DNA of 64,000 nt from Podocnemis expansa (GCA_007922195.1 ML681995.1:348314-412313); one strand, 5' to 3'. Numbered from the stretch's first letter, positions 24,840 to 36,112 are shown. The notes: generated by a model from the sequence alone, not told the origin. Numbers and translations are program-made.

Positions 24840-27710
24840 GTCTGAGTCATCTCGTAAATGTAGCTCAGTGTTTTTGCCGAATTTAAATGGTGAATTTATG
24901 TCAAATTCATGATTAGTTTTGATTGACTGGAAAAATGTAGTTTTTTGATGAATAAATTATTTGTCCAAAGGAGAAAAAAAAAGAAAATGCACCCAGTTTT
25001 ACTCTCTAATCTTGGAATCCTCTTCTGCATGCACTTCTAACGGGTCTTAGACTTGGATATACACAGCTCAGAATTCTTTATTATATCTCTGAGGGTCTGC
25101 TTACTCTTGGGCAAGATCTTCAGGTAGAATAAATGACTGCAGCCCCATCGTGCTGGTTGAGGATCTAGCCCTTTAAGTTGGCTCTGTATGCTCTCACTTC
25201 TGTGCTTGAAACATGCAGCACCTCAGCACGTCTCTCCGCTAATGTTAGTTCTAGAGATGAGTGTGGACCAAAACTCTGGAGCTGAACTTTTCGAATATAA
25301 AGCCGAAAGGGAACCAGAACTAATGCCTAGTCCCATTTATCTGTAATGGTCTGGAGCAAAATGACAGGTCTGATCACTCTCTCCAAAATTTGAAGTCTTG
25401 TAATTAAATGAAGTGTTTGCAGCCTGAACCTATCTCATTTATACACTGATTCTTCCACATTTATTTAATCATTTGTGGTATGATCCTCATTGTATTATTA
25501 CCAACCATCCTCATGTCTGTTAAATGCTAACATTGGTACCATTCTATTAACTCAGCAGTTTCTTTTGAGGGGGGGCAGGTGTTTAAATGAGTCTTTTTTT
25601 TTCTTGACATCTGTTTATGTGCATTTTTATTTCCTTAGCTTCACTCTGAGTTTCAAGCAAGTGCTGAAAGTCAGCTACAACTGTTACAATTTGCTGCTGG
25701 GTTTGAAATGATATGAAATGACCAAGTTTTGTACCTCACCATCTCAAGTACACAGGTTCACAGAAATGTTCCAAAACTTTCAGTTAAACCTGTTCTGAGC
25801 ATCTGGTTTGTAACAAAACTCAAAATTTGGATGAAATTTATTTGGTTTCAGGTTATGTTATATCTCTGTTAACTAGCTGTGGTTTCATATTAATAGCTGT
25901 GAAGGACAGAAGGGATAACCTATGATCATTTGGTCTGGGCTCCTCATAGCAAAGGAATTCTCTTCCCATTTGTGTCATTCCTGCACCATCACTGCACTCC
26001 CAAATGGGTCTTGTATTATTTTTGCTGCTGGGTACTTTACTTGGCCATGTTTATGAAAGAAAAAGCAAGTGTGTGTTGTTTAGAATATTTTTACTTCTGT
26101 TTGCCTTATATTGCCTGGAACTTGACAGAAAACTCTGTGTTATTAAATAAATCTTGTAGTGTTCTGGACTTGGAAAATGGTTTATTCAGTGTAGCACTTC
26201 AAAAAAGAAAATACCCAGACAGGTTTTAATGACAAACATTACTCTGCAAAAGAGTTCTCATTCCTCATAGTTATAATTTTCCCTAAGAAAATTGTGTGGC
26301 TGTGAAATGCAGGTTAGTTCTGTTCTCTTCCTTGGTCACTGATTTAAACATAATGTTGATTAGTAAAGACTAATATTTAAGTAAGGCTGTGGTCTTCATA
26401 TCTGGCACAAGCAGCTGCAGTTTGTTTGCTTCCTGTAGCATTGCTTTTGGTATAAAGATAAAATTTACCTTCTACTTTTTGTGTTGCTTTTTCTATGTAT
26501 AATATGGGAGATTTTTTTGAAATATCCTCAAATGATATAAAAAGTTGCCACCATGAAAAAATACAGCTCTTTCCATACTAACACTTGCTGCTTATACAGC
26601 ATTTTACATCTTCAAAGAACATCCAAAGCATTAACCAGTTAATCCTTAAAGCATTCCTGAGAGGTGGGTCATTATATTTAAGCCAGTTTCAGTGTGTTCT
26701 TTTTGAGACACCTAAAGTCTGATTCCACCCCATCCCACAAGTTGCTGACTGCTCAAGCAAAAGTCATCAGGATGTGTAGGTGCTCAGAACCTGAAAATCA
26801 AGCCATGATGTCTCAAACAGGGTGCACAAAAACTTTGCACCCCCAAAATCAGTGGCACATTTGAAACTTTTCCTCTAAAAGATGTGCCCAAGACTATAAA
26901 GGGAGAGCTCATCTGCTTTTTGGTGCTAACAGGAACTCCCATGTTTTGTATTGTATTTATATGCCTGGAACGCTGGACTATGCTGCCCTTGAAGACAGGT
27001 GAGCTCTGAAAACAATAAGTGGTATAGAACACCTGTTTACCTTCTTTTCTTTGCAAGAATACCACAAGAGGAATTGTTCAATTTGTTTGCTTTCTGGGCA
27101 TGTCTCTTACACTGTGTATTCTTTTCCAGAACCTGAGTGATTTATTATCTCTGGGATTTTACACTGATGGTCAGTTATACTGGCAAACACAGACGTTTAA
27201 AACTATTAAATAGTGCTATGTAGCTGTATCATTTCTATCTTTTTTTTGCATAGTGATGCTCATAAAAGGAGCATGTATGTTTGCATGGTTTGCCCAGGAT
27301 GGCACTCAATGCAGAGGTACAAAGAGAGAATATTTAGTAGTTTATCTTGGTAGTCTTATTTGGCAAGGTCCAGAGCTGATGTAAATCAGCATAGCTCTAT
27401 TTACTACACAAACTATGCCCAAATAACAGTTCATTTCTTTCTTCAAAGCTCCCTAAAGATAGAACATCCTTCCTGAGCCAATGCACAGAAGAGAACACCA
27501 CTCACTCTTCACTTTAATCTTTCCTGTAGCCCCACTTCCTGTGTGGCTCTACAAGGTGCTAGGAAACCAAATTATCTCTTTCTTTATTTCAGTTATATAG
27601 TTTTAGGAGTGAAAGTGTATTTATGCCACTGGAAAAGGCTGGAGTTGGAAAGGAGGTATCTAAGGAATTGAAACTGGGCATTGCTGAGGAACTCAGAGTA
27701 TTACTCAAAA
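24840..27710. other. Unassigned stretch
   Basis: Besides a CR1 scrap (25893-25965) and a possible SINE fragment near 26590-26680 (GCATTTTACATCTTCAAAG, CCTGAGAGGTGGGTCATTAT) nothing is recognised. Open frames at 25930-26229 and 26784-27065 show no known domain. Confidence 0.45.
25893..25965 (-). mobile_element. CR1 3' end scrap
   Basis: GAAGGACAGAAGGGATAACC and TATGATCATTTGGTCTGGGC match, in reverse complement, the CR1 terminal block seen better at 36677. Confidence 0.6.
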
Positions 27711-27789
27711 TGGCTATGTCTACATTACAAGGCTTGGTTAAGACGGCTTAATAAAATCTGCTTAAAGTAGCTTAGCATGTCCACACTCC

Positions 27790-27940
27790 CTTGCATTTAT
27801 TTCCTACCATTCTGTAAATTCCCCCATCTTCAAACTGTCTGATGAAGTGGGATTTTTCTGCCATGAAAGCTCATTCAATAAATAAATTTGTTAGTCTTAA
27901 ATAGTGCCTCTGGACTCCTTGTTTGTTTTACAACAATATC
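27790..27940 (+). mobile_element. Penelope-like element tail
   Basis: In inverted orientation relative to the copies at 35562 and 47349: ATTCTGTAAATTCCCCC, CTGATGAAGTGGGATTTTTC, GAAAGCTCATTC, AATAAATTTGTTAGTCTTAA, CTCTGGACTCCTTGTTTG. Tail only, non-coding, sitting inside the composite MITE. Confidence 0.8.
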
Positions 27941-27949
27941 AGGGGGATC

Positions 27950-28500
27950 CTTTGAGAAGGGGAGACACACAGGGTTGGTCAGAGAGGGGAGAGACAGGCA
28001 GGGTCAGGCTGAAAAGGGCAAGGGGGAAAAAGGGGTTTGGGCAGAGAAGGGAGAGACACCAAGAACTGGGCTGAGAAAAGCAAGGGGAGACACACAGGTT
28101 TGGGTAGAGAAGGGGGAGACACCGAAGACTGGGCTGAGAAGGGCAAGGGGTGGGACACACAGGTTTGGGCTGAGAAGGGGGAGACACCAGGGTTGGGCAG
28201 AGAAGGGCAGGGGGGGAGACACACAGGTTTGGGCAGAGAAGGGGGGAGACACATGGGTTTGGGCAGAGGAGTGAGACAGACAGGGTTGGGCTGAGAACAG
28301 GGGAGACATGCAGGGCAGGCAAAGAACAGGGGAGACATGCAGAGTGGGTAAAGAACAGGAGAGACATGTGGGGTGGGCTGAGAACAGGGGAGACATGGGG
28401 GTGGGCTGAGAATGGGGGGACATACAGAGAGGGCTGAGAACAGGGGAAATGCCGGGTTGGGCTGTGATGCCTAGTCTGGCTCAGAACGGGGGAAATCAGT
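27950..28500 (+). repeat. G-rich minisatellite
   Basis: Irregular tandem units of roughly 30-50 bp built on GGGGAGACACACAGG and TTTGGGCAGAGAAG (left half) changing to GGGCTGAGAACAGGGGAGAC (right half). The strand is nearly free of pyrimidine runs, so both strands stay open in several frames; the apparent proline/cysteine-rich and glycine/glutamate-rich proteins of up to 142 aa here are by-products of the repeat. Confidence 0.9.
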
Positions 28501-28824
28501 CAGGGAATATGGGGAGTTTGGCTGTGGTCCACAGCTGGGAATGCTTCCAGCTGTGTTGTGCCTTCTAGCCAGCCTCCATCTCCATGTTTTCTGTGGTTGG
28601 GGGGCCAATTAAGTCAACTTAAGGCAACTTCCCCTCCACATTGCCTTAAGTCGACTTTATAATGTCGACTTAACTGTAAAGTTGACTTTATAAGCAGAAG
28701 TAATAAAGTTGACTTTACCTGATGCTAAAGTCAACTTTATTGCCCTGCAATGTAGACAGGGCTTTGTTTAAGTCGACTTAAGGGCCCTTAAGTCCACTTA
28801 AACACACAGCACAGACATACCCAA

Positions 28825-29780
28825 TGTGTCTATTGGTGCCATGATCACATTGCTGGTTTGTTGTAGCATTTCTACCTCTCAGTATTTTTGTCAATTTACA
28901 CTACATACTCTTTGTGGCAGGGATTGCTTTCTTCTGTGCTTTGGAAATCCCCTCACACATTTTTGTGGTAGCAACCCTTGACTGACTTAATAATCCTTCA
29001 TGACACTAGCAGTTGCCTTATTTCTCCTTCTGCTATCTTCAGAGGAACCATGCTGGGTTAGATCTGTTTTCTGGAACAGAATTGTGCTGTGACAAACACT
29101 TACAAGGTGTGATTTGGTTCTGTGGAGCTAGTCAGTGTATCCCTTTATGCTTGTGTGGATGTTTCAAATGCACGGAAAGATGTTAAAAACTCATTGTTAT
29201 ATCTTGCAGTACAGTCACACTAGTGTTACTTTTCACAGGATATAATGCTGAATCTTTAGGAATCTGGATTAAAAATTTAAATATTTTCCTTTGTTACTTG
29301 CTTTCTGAAATGGCTCTGAGGAACCAAGCACGACATAAAACTGTTTATATGGAGATGTGTAAATATTAGTATGCAATTACTGCTTGAAAGTGCAGATATA
29401 TCCAAGCATAGCACAAGAATTTTCTTTGCTGCCAAACACACCTGCATGACTTCTGTAGCTCTCTGTGAAACTCTTGTAAAAGACAGTAGCACAGGAATAC
29501 AGAGGTGGCTTCAGCAGCATGAATTATGCCTCCCTGGAGAAACAAAAGTAAATCTTGTTCACTGTAATGTTAGTGTGGGAAAATTAACTTTGCTTCCAGC
29601 AAAAAAATGTGACCGTTACCATATCTTTCCCCTCTGGATTGTGAATCCAACATTGGCTCTAAGATTGATAGCATGTGTAGCTTCTGAGGAGTAGAGACCT
29701 TGCAGTGACCTCTATGGTGACCTGAGCACCTAAGCTTTCGCCATGTGGGGATTTTGTCAAATACTTGAATAGGTTTAAAT
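28825..29780. other. Unassigned stretch
   Basis: The largest open frame (29371-29694, plus, 107 codons) has no recognisable domain and no splice or promoter context. Nothing else seen. Confidence 0.4.
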
Positions 29781-29786
29781 GATTTA

Positions 29787-30026
29787 GCCCTGGTCTACAG
29801 TATGAACTCTTATGTCAGAGTTACTACATTGCTCCTGGTTGTGGAAAATCCACACAGTGGAGCATCAAAGTTATATTGACTAACTTCCCAGTGTAGACAG
29901 CACCATGTTGATAAGAGGGCTTCTTTGGGGAGAAGCAGTACCTATGCCAATGAGAGTAGCATTTTCTCAGGTGCACTGCAGTGGAGCAGCTGTATTATTG
30001 CAGCATTGTAAGTGTAGACAAACCCT
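29787..30026. mobile_element. MITE (GTCTACAC-ended)
   Basis: GCCCTGGTCTACAGTATGAAC at the left and, inverted at the right, AGGGTTTGTCTACACTTACA delimit 240 bp. The interior contains CCACACAGTGGAGC and GTGCACTGCAGTGGAGC motifs. Same end type as the element at 50943-51268, with a different interior from the TCGA group. Confidence 0.75.
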
Positions 30027-30242
30027 AATTAGTCTCCATTGTGATAAGCTAGAAGATAGCATTTGTCTTCCACCTGGCTTGCTCTAATTCACTCGACAAC
30101 ACTTTTTCTCTATAGATGTTAAGAGAGCATTAGGTTCTCATAGCTCTGAATCACTTCCTTTCTAATTTGTGTACTGAGATCATCAGTGGAGTTAGCGGCA
30201 GCCAGGGATGGCTACATCATGTCATACTAGAAACAGGATTTA

Positions 30243-30470
30243 TTTGTTCCAAAGGGGCAGCCGTGTCAGTTTAGTTCAGCAAAACAAACAAGGAGTCCTG
30301 TGGCATTTTTAAAGACTAACAAAAATGCATGAGCTTTCATGGGAGAAAGCCTCACTTTGTCAGATGCTTGAGAACTTACAGAATGGGAGGAGAATACATT
30401 TAGGGAAGTGCAAGTCATAGGATCAGGTCAGACTGTTTTCAACAGCTGTGTCAGATTGAAAATCCCATGA
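30243..30470 (-). mobile_element. Penelope-like element 3' end
   Basis: CCAAAGGGGCAGCCGTGTCAG, TTAGTTCAGCAAAACAAAC, AAGGAGTCCTGTGGCA, AAAGACTAACAAAAATGC, GAGCTTTCATGGGAGAAAG, CTTTGTCAGATGCTTGAG, ACTTACAGAATGGGAGGAG: the full terminal block in the same orientation as 47349. It is cut off before the coding region. Confidence 0.85.
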
Positions 30471-30479
30471 AACTGAGTA

Positions 30480-31135
30480 CTACTTTGTGGTGCAGATCCA
30501 ATTCAAGGCTTTGATTTGGCCCATTATGAAGACACAGGCCACTTGTAAAATTTGGTTCTGGATCTCATTCCCTCACTCTACAAAGCACAAGAATGTTCAG
30601 ATGAAAATTTTCAGTTCACATCCATTAATTTTCAGAACCCATCTAAAACCCCCAGATATTTGGGACTTTACTTGAGTGGCCTTGAAGTGGAACTGATCAG
30701 AAAACAATTTCCTTACTATGGGAAGTTCTGATATTTCAGAATCTGTTGTTTGCTTAGAATCAGAACAAAAAGCTGAAAATTCCTGCAGAATGAGAATTTT
30801 GAAATAAATTTGATATTGAAATGTTCTGTTCTTAAAAATGTTGCTACATTAATATAATTTAAAAGATTATGTATAATGATTATTTTACTGTAAATAAAAC
30901 CAAAATAAGCTGACATTGTCATTTCTGTTAGGAAAATTTTGTCAAAATCCACATTACTGCAAATTATCTAGATTTTTGGCAAAAACTGCATTTTCTGACA
31001 GAAAACCATAGTGTTTGGAATTTTTTCAGCCAACTCTATCTTTAATTAAATACTACTTTAGTGGCAGTATATGGAACACAGATATCTCCATAAAGTTCCT
31101 GAGCAGGTTTTCACAAAAATAGTGGCTGATACTGT
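30480..31135. other. AT-rich stretch, possible foldback repeat
   Basis: TTCAGAATCTG, GAAAATTCCTGCAGAATG and GGAATTTTTTCAGCCAACTC resemble an AATTTT-rich DNA repeat family also hinted at near 24437, 37800, 38760 and 42800, but ends could not be fixed. Confidence 0.35.
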
Positions 31136-31957
31136 ATCTACTCAATAACTGTAAATCAGGAATGCAGGTGTGTTTCTAGTGAAGTCCTTCAAGCATTGGT
31201 TCTTGGCCCTACACTATGTAACACTTTTATTAGTGACCTAGAAGAAAATATAAAATATAAAATCATCATTGATAAAGATTGCAGATGACCCAAATTGGGG
31301 AATGTGGTAAATAATGAAGAGGACAGATTGCTGATACAGAGTGACCTGGGTTATTTGGTAAACTGCAGGCAGGCAAACAATATGGAATTTTATACAGTGA
31401 AAGGTAAATGTATGCAGACAGGGACAAAGAATGTAGGCCATACATGCAGGATGCAGAACTTTGTCCTGGGAGGAGCTCTGAAAAGGTTTGGGGGCCATGG
31501 AAGTCATTCAATGAGCTCCCAGTATCATGCTGTGGCCAAAACAGCAAATGTGATACTTGAATGCCTAAATGAGGGAATCTCAAGTAGGAATTGTGTATAT
31601 GGCACTGCCATAATTACTTCTGGAATATTTTATTCAATTCTTGTGTCCACAGTTCAAGAAGGAGAGGATTCAAAGACGACCTATGAGTATGATTAAGGCA
31701 GGCTTTCTAAACCTTTAGTGATTACAAATTATTGCTCAATTTATTTAGTTTAACAAGGGGAAAGTTAAGGGGTGACTTGATTACTGTCTATAAACACCTA
31801 CATGGGGAAGAAATATTTGATAATGTGTATTCTTTATCAGAGAAAGGTATAACATGATCCAAATTCCAATGGATAGATGTTGAAATTCAAACTGGAAATA
31901 AGATATACAATACACTTTTAACAGTCTGGTTAACTAACCTTGGTAATTTGTTCCAAT

Positions 31958-32083
31958 GGCTTGTAAATTATCCATCACAGGCAATTTTTAAAATCAAGGG
32001 GCGGTCCAGGCTGGATATTAGGCTTGTAAATTATCCATCACAGGCAATTTTTAAAATCAAGGGGCGGTCCAGGCTGGATATTA
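31958..32083 (+). repeat. Exact 63-bp tandem duplication across the CR1/CR1 junction
   Basis: Copies 31958-32020 and 32021-32083 are identical. Each holds the last 40 bases of the old CR1 before the insertion point and the first 23 bases of the young CR1. Because 63 is a multiple of three, the frame at 31948-32208 stays open and repeats 21 residues ([10 protein letters not shown]... to ...RLDIR). Confidence 0.95.
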
Positions 32084-32298
32084 GGAAAAACTTCCTTACT
32101 AGGCGAGTGGTGAAGCATTGGAATAAGTTGCCTAGGGAGGTGGTGGAATCTCCATCTCTGGAGGTGTTCAAGTCCCAGCTGGACAAAACACTGACTGGGA
32201 TGATCTAACGGGAGTGGTCCTGCTTTTTTTGGCAGGGGGTTGGACTAGATGACCTTGTGGGGTCCCTTCCAACCCTATGATTCTATGATTCTATGATC
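31998..32298 (+). mobile_element. Young CR1 LINE 3' end nested in old CR1
   Basis: From GGGGCGGTCCAGGCTGGATA the sequence follows a young CR1: its C-terminal codons ([20 protein letters not shown] region) end in a stop at 32206-32208, then GGCAGGGGGTTGGACTAGAT and CCTTCCAACC lead to three reiterations of ATTCTATG. It is 5' truncated to about 260 bp, plus the duplicated 23 bases. The copy at 45738 is the same subfamily in inverse orientation. Confidence 0.9.
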
Positions 32299-32805
32299 TT
32301 TTCTAAAAGATTGGCTCCAGGAATTATTTTGGGGAAGTCCTCTGGCTAATGTTGCCTGAGAGATTAGAGTAGATGATCATAATGATGTCTTTTGGCTTTC
32401 GAATCTATGAATCTGTGAACAACAGAGGTGAGGATTTTTGGTTTAAAAAAATATCCAGAATACAACAGTTTCTAACAGATTAGTAATGTAAATTAAAATT
32501 TAAGTGTAAATTATTTTGCTGACATTTCTTTCATTGTAAGTGGAAGAGGACACTATCTTAGCAAATACTTTTACAGGGTTCATGCATTTATGTCAAATAT
32601 ATACCTAATTGTTCTAAGCCTCCATTATTGTCTCTTCCTCTAGCCTGACTGCAGTATCATTACAGTGTTGATACTCACAGATATTGCAGCATATGTCATG
32701 ATACCCTTCATTTCCTACTGTAATTATCTCAGGCACCACTGAATGCTAACTAGGGAAAGATGGACACTTTAATGATTATAGGTAAAACTTCACAAGCATC
32801 TAAAT

Positions 32806-32923
32806 CCTATTTTCAAAAGTCACTTAGGAGTTTGAAACTCTTCTCCACTCCCAGTGGAGAGGGAAAGAAAAGTGTTTGAAAGTCAGTGGAACTCTAGGCT
32901 CCTTAGTCACTTTTGAAAATATT
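32806..32923. repeat. Foldback MITE
   Basis: CCTATTTTCAAAAGTCACTT at the left is mirrored by CCTTAGTCACTTTTGAAAAT at the right, and AGGAGTTTGAAACTC by GAACTCTAGGCTCC. The two arms of roughly 35 bp enclose about 50 bp. A common sauropsid foldback repeat type. Confidence 0.75.
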
Positions 32924-33814
32924 ACCCTGCTTCTGTGGCAGACAGGAAAGATGGAGTTGGAGCCCCTCCCTGGGAAGGAAATAGACTTGCATGATTGTGT
33001 AAAGCCAAGGACTTCACTTGGATATTTATAGAGTGGGAGATAAGGTGGCACCTCCATGGTTACAGATTCTGGGATGTTCAAGGAGATTACATGGAGTCAG
33101 CCCTAGAGGCTCTCTGGCATTGAAAGAAACTAGAGAAAGAAGTAATATACGATTTTTATTTTGGGGGTAACTCCATGGTCCATTTGAACTCACAGAAGAA
33201 TGAACTTTCTATGCACTTGTTTGTTCTAGCTGTCAGAGCTAGCTCTCCACTGATGAAGATCACCTGTTTTTCAACAACTTCTTAAAAACTAAAAATAATG
33301 CAAATGTTTTCTGGGCGGCACTCTTCTCACATCCCCCTTTAAACATGCCCAATATTCATCTCCTGCTGCAAATTGATCCTGTACAAGTTCACATCTATAA
33401 AACATGCACAACCCTCTTTTAGATTTTAAGCTCTGTCCCTTAGCCAAATATACTTACCGGAAACCTCAATAAATACGGTATTACTAAGCAATAGATAGCA
33501 AGTGACTTTTCAGTAATACTGTGAATGAGTTCCAGGAATTGCTGTACTTCTCAGTAGTATCTTCTAAAGCTGTTTCGATTCTGCAGCTGGTTTAATTCCC
33601 CGTATTAGTTAGACTTTTGAAAAAACTGTTTACCTCAGTAAATTTTGAACAAGAGCAAAGGAAATAGAACAGAAAAGCTGCAAGTTCTGAGCTGGAAATT
33701 TGGTATCCAAAATCTGCATTCATAACATGTTTCTTCCACCTGGAGGTAGCTGGGTTAGCTTTGAAACCATTCTTGGATAGCTGGTGATTTCACACCTTTT
33801 TTGTATTTTTCCAG

Positions 33815-33920
33815 ATAAATTTAGAAGTTGGTGCACTGTTCCCAGAGCTGCTCACGCAAGTGTGACATGTAAGGCATGCTTATGGGCTGCACTGTCTCCT
33901 TTAATGGCATCCTGTAGAAG
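33815..33920 (+). other. Candidate spliced exon, function unknown
   Basis: TTTTTTGTATTTTTCCAG (acceptor, AG at 33813-33814) precedes and AAG|GTGAGT (strong donor at 33921) follows a 106-base segment. One frame, starting at the third base, is open throughout (about 34 codons, beginning KFRSWCTVPRAA); the other two have stops. I recognise no protein family. It may be an exon of an unknown gene, a non-coding RNA exon, or chance. Confidence 0.3.
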
Positions 33921-34424
33921 GTGAGTCTAGCCCTTAGCAACTAATAATACTTTGCATTTCTGTCTTTCCAATGCCATTCTGAAAGAAGAGTGAATGACTT
34001 ACCCTCGATCCAGAAATGATCTGAGGTTTATTTGCAGTCTCTTTACAGGCTTAGAAAAAGTGTGACAGAATTTGCTGCATGACACAGCCAAGAAGAGACC
34101 TCAGAAATCTTGATTCAGTCCCATACTGTAACCACAGATAGACAGTGCTTCTTCTTGCATTGCAACAAAGGTACATTTCATAGCAGAAGGTGAAAAGAGG
34201 AGCCCTGAATCCTTCTGAAAGCACCAGAGTCTGGAACTGTAAAGTGGGGGATTCAGAACGGCTATGAAAGAGACAGAGTAAAGCTGGGACAGACCTTGTT
34301 AATCAGTTAAAAAAAGCATCTGCACTTTTTACCATCCCTTCCTTGTTACAAACTCTTCTGAGATGTGCTTCTGCTACATCTCCTTGTGCTTTCAGATACA
34401 CTGGTCTATAGTTTATAATCAGGG

Positions 34425-34560
34425 GACTAGAAGTCAGGACTTGCAGGTGTTCTCCAGAGCCAATATAGTCTTACACCAGTCATGTAACTTTGATGTCTCT
34501 GCTTCTCCATCTGTAAAATGGGGGTGGTAATATATATTTGCCTCCAGTGTTGCCTTCCTC
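34425..34560 (+). repeat. MIR SINE
   Basis: GGACTTGCAGGTGTTCTCCAG, CAGTCATGTAACTTTGATG and CTTCTCCATCTGTAAAATGG with a following GGTGGTAATA; MIR order with moderate decay. Confidence 0.75.
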
Positions 34561-35068
34561 ATTATTAATCATAGTGACCTGCTAGCGGTGTGTGATATTT
34601 TGCAGTCAGTGAAATATACGGGGTGAGTAACAGTATAGACTCTCAGCATGAGTTTGACAAATCTCAGGATTTGACCTAGAGCCTATAAGCCCCAGTGATT
34701 TCAGTGGGCGATGCAGTTGCTCAGGACCTCAGGATATGACTCAAGGCAGAGAAGCATGACAAATGTGGATTTGGATTGGACTACGTTTTAAGTCAATGAT
34801 GTAATGTGAAAGGTGCCGTAGAAATACAAGGACACTGGTGCAAGTACCATTACTGAAAGCTGATTTTAGGCACAGATAACTCTGTGCAAGTAGCTGACCT
34901 GTTTTGAAATATGACAGGCTAATAACAGGAGATTGGCCCTCAGTTTTCCTTCAGAGCAGTGTTTTAGTTGAAGCAGACCACTGCTTCTTCATAGGTGGTT
35001 AAAGTTACAGGGCCAAATTTTGTGCTGATTTTATACCCTGTGTACACTAAGTCAAATAGATGATGTTG

Positions 35069-35294
35069 GTATAAATCAGGGGTCTCAAATGCATGGCCCG
35101 CAAGCTGCTTGAGGCCCCTAAAGTTATTTTCTGTGGCCTGAAACAACACTATTATTACTGATATTTGCAACATTGTTGTATGAAAAGGTTTCAATGGTGT
35201 GGCCCTCATGCTAACATACTAGTCCTCATGGGGTTCTCTACTAGTCCTCATGTGGCCCTCGTGATGACTTGAGTTTGAGACCCCTGGTATAAAT
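35069..35294. mobile_element. hAT MITE with exact 8-bp target duplication
   Basis: The element proper is 35077-35286 (210 bp). Ends CAGGGGTCTCAAATGCATGG and inverted right CAGGGGTCTCAAACTCAAGT are near-identical, and GTATAAAT flanks it exactly at 35069-35076 and 35287-35294. The interior carries GGCCCGCAAG and GGCCCTCATG motifs. No coding capacity. The open frame at 34964-35209 (minus) runs across its edge and is not a gene. Confidence 0.95.
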
Positions 35295-35546
35295 CAATAC
35301 AGAATTTGATCAGTGGACCTCTCAGAAAGGAGGAGGGCTCCATACCAACATTTCTATTATCACTGACAAGTGCAGCACTAACTACAATGAGGTTCTCTTC
35401 GGTTCTATAGACATCAATATTTCCAGATGTCTTCTGGGACTTTAAATTTTTTTTAAAGTGTGTAGTGCAGATAAAACTTTATTTTGGCCATTCCTTTTCC
35501 TCCTTTCCTTGAATCAGAACTACCTATCATGGCCTCTTGTTATTCT

Positions 35547-35744
35547 TAGTAAACCCAAAATAACCAAGTAGTCCTGTGGCACTTAACAAATTTATTTATT
35601 GCATGGGAGAAAAACCTACTTCTTCAGATGCTTTGAAGATGGGGGAACTCATAGAATGGGAGGAAAATAAATGCCACAGACTCTTTGCTTATTTTGCTCA
35701 ACTAGACTAATGTGGCTACTTCTTTGGAACTTAGTAAACCCAAA
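35547..35744 (-). mobile_element. Short Penelope-like insertion, 15-bp target duplication
   Basis: CTTAGTAAACCCAAA occurs at 35547-35561 and 35730-35744 around a 168-bp insert. The left carries the PLE tail (AGTCCTGTGGCACTTAAC, AAATTTATTTATTGCATGGG, CTTCAGATGCTTTGAAGAT, GAATGGGAGGAAAATAAATG), and the right 50 bases (CAGACTCTTTGCTTATTTTG, CTAGACTAATGTGGCTACTT) are the inverted form of the outermost PLE sequence seen upright at 30248. Non-coding. Confidence 0.9.
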
Positions 35745-36112
35745 CTCACTATATAGGCTCAGTTGACTGACTCCTGTAATGTGCCCCTCCTCTTTAATTG
35801 GTGGGAATCTTTTAGGCAGTGTCAGTTCCACTTGAGTCACTCCCTCTATGATGGCAGGACAATGTGATGCCATACAGTTGGTGGCTGGATCTGAGAGACA
35901 GAGGATTGAGGACACACCCACCTGTTTAATATAACACATGATAATGCAAACCACAGGAAAAATGTACAGAGAAGAGCAAGAAAAAATTGTGTAGCTTGGA
36001 GGCTGTTGAATGTTTAGAGCCAGTGAAGAATTAGTTTAGAAAGGAGACTTTTCTGGGTGCTTTCCTTTGGGAGAATGCTGTGGAAATCTTTTCCAGATCA
36101 GTGTGCCTCTGA

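Larger units (their letters stand above)
27712..28822. mobile_element. Composite MITE (GTCGAC type) with inserts
   Basis: Left end GGCTATGTCTACATTACAAGG and inverted right end GGGTATGTCTGTGCTGTGTG define the element. Recognisable MITE interior occurs at 27730-27785 (TTAAGACGGCTTAATAAA) and 28605-28805, where AAGTCGACTT palindromes and their deaminated forms AAGTTGACTT/AAGTCAACTT recur. The middle is filled by a PLE tail and a G-rich minisatellite. Confidence 0.75.
31140..32425 (+). mobile_element. Old CR1 LINE (interrupted), reverse transcriptase remnant
   Basis: The plus strand shows the CR1 ORF2 pattern: TTGGCCCTACACTATGTAAC, a FISDLEENIK-like segment near 31210-31250, ADD-like codons around 31285, and downstream the C-terminal and 3' untranslated blocks (CAACAAGGGG-like at 31750, AGAGAAAGGTATAAC at 31841, CATCACAGGCAATTTTTAAA at 31974). 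After the nested insertion it resumes with TTTTCTAAAAGATTGGCTCC and GGAATTATTTTGGGGAAG and ends near GAATCTATGAATCTG. Stops and frame breaks make it a fossil; the 133-codon frame at 31295-31696 lies inside it and is not a host gene. Confidence 0.85.
32430..35065. other. Mostly unassigned stretch
   Basis: Contains the foldback at 32806, the candidate exon at 33815 and a MIR at 34425. A repeat-like CCCAGTGATTTCAGTGGGCG segment occurs near 34690. No gene recognised. Confidence 0.45.

Noticed and set aside
27888..28423. Long overlapping reading frames (up to 142 codons) on both strands
   Set aside because: They lie in a G-rich minisatellite whose composition lacks stop codons in several frames; the products are simple repeats of one short motif.
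31295..31696. 133-codon plus-strand frame as a possible host gene
   Set aside because: Its nucleotide context is the reverse-transcriptase part of a decayed CR1 LINE, and the flanks continue the CR1 consensus.
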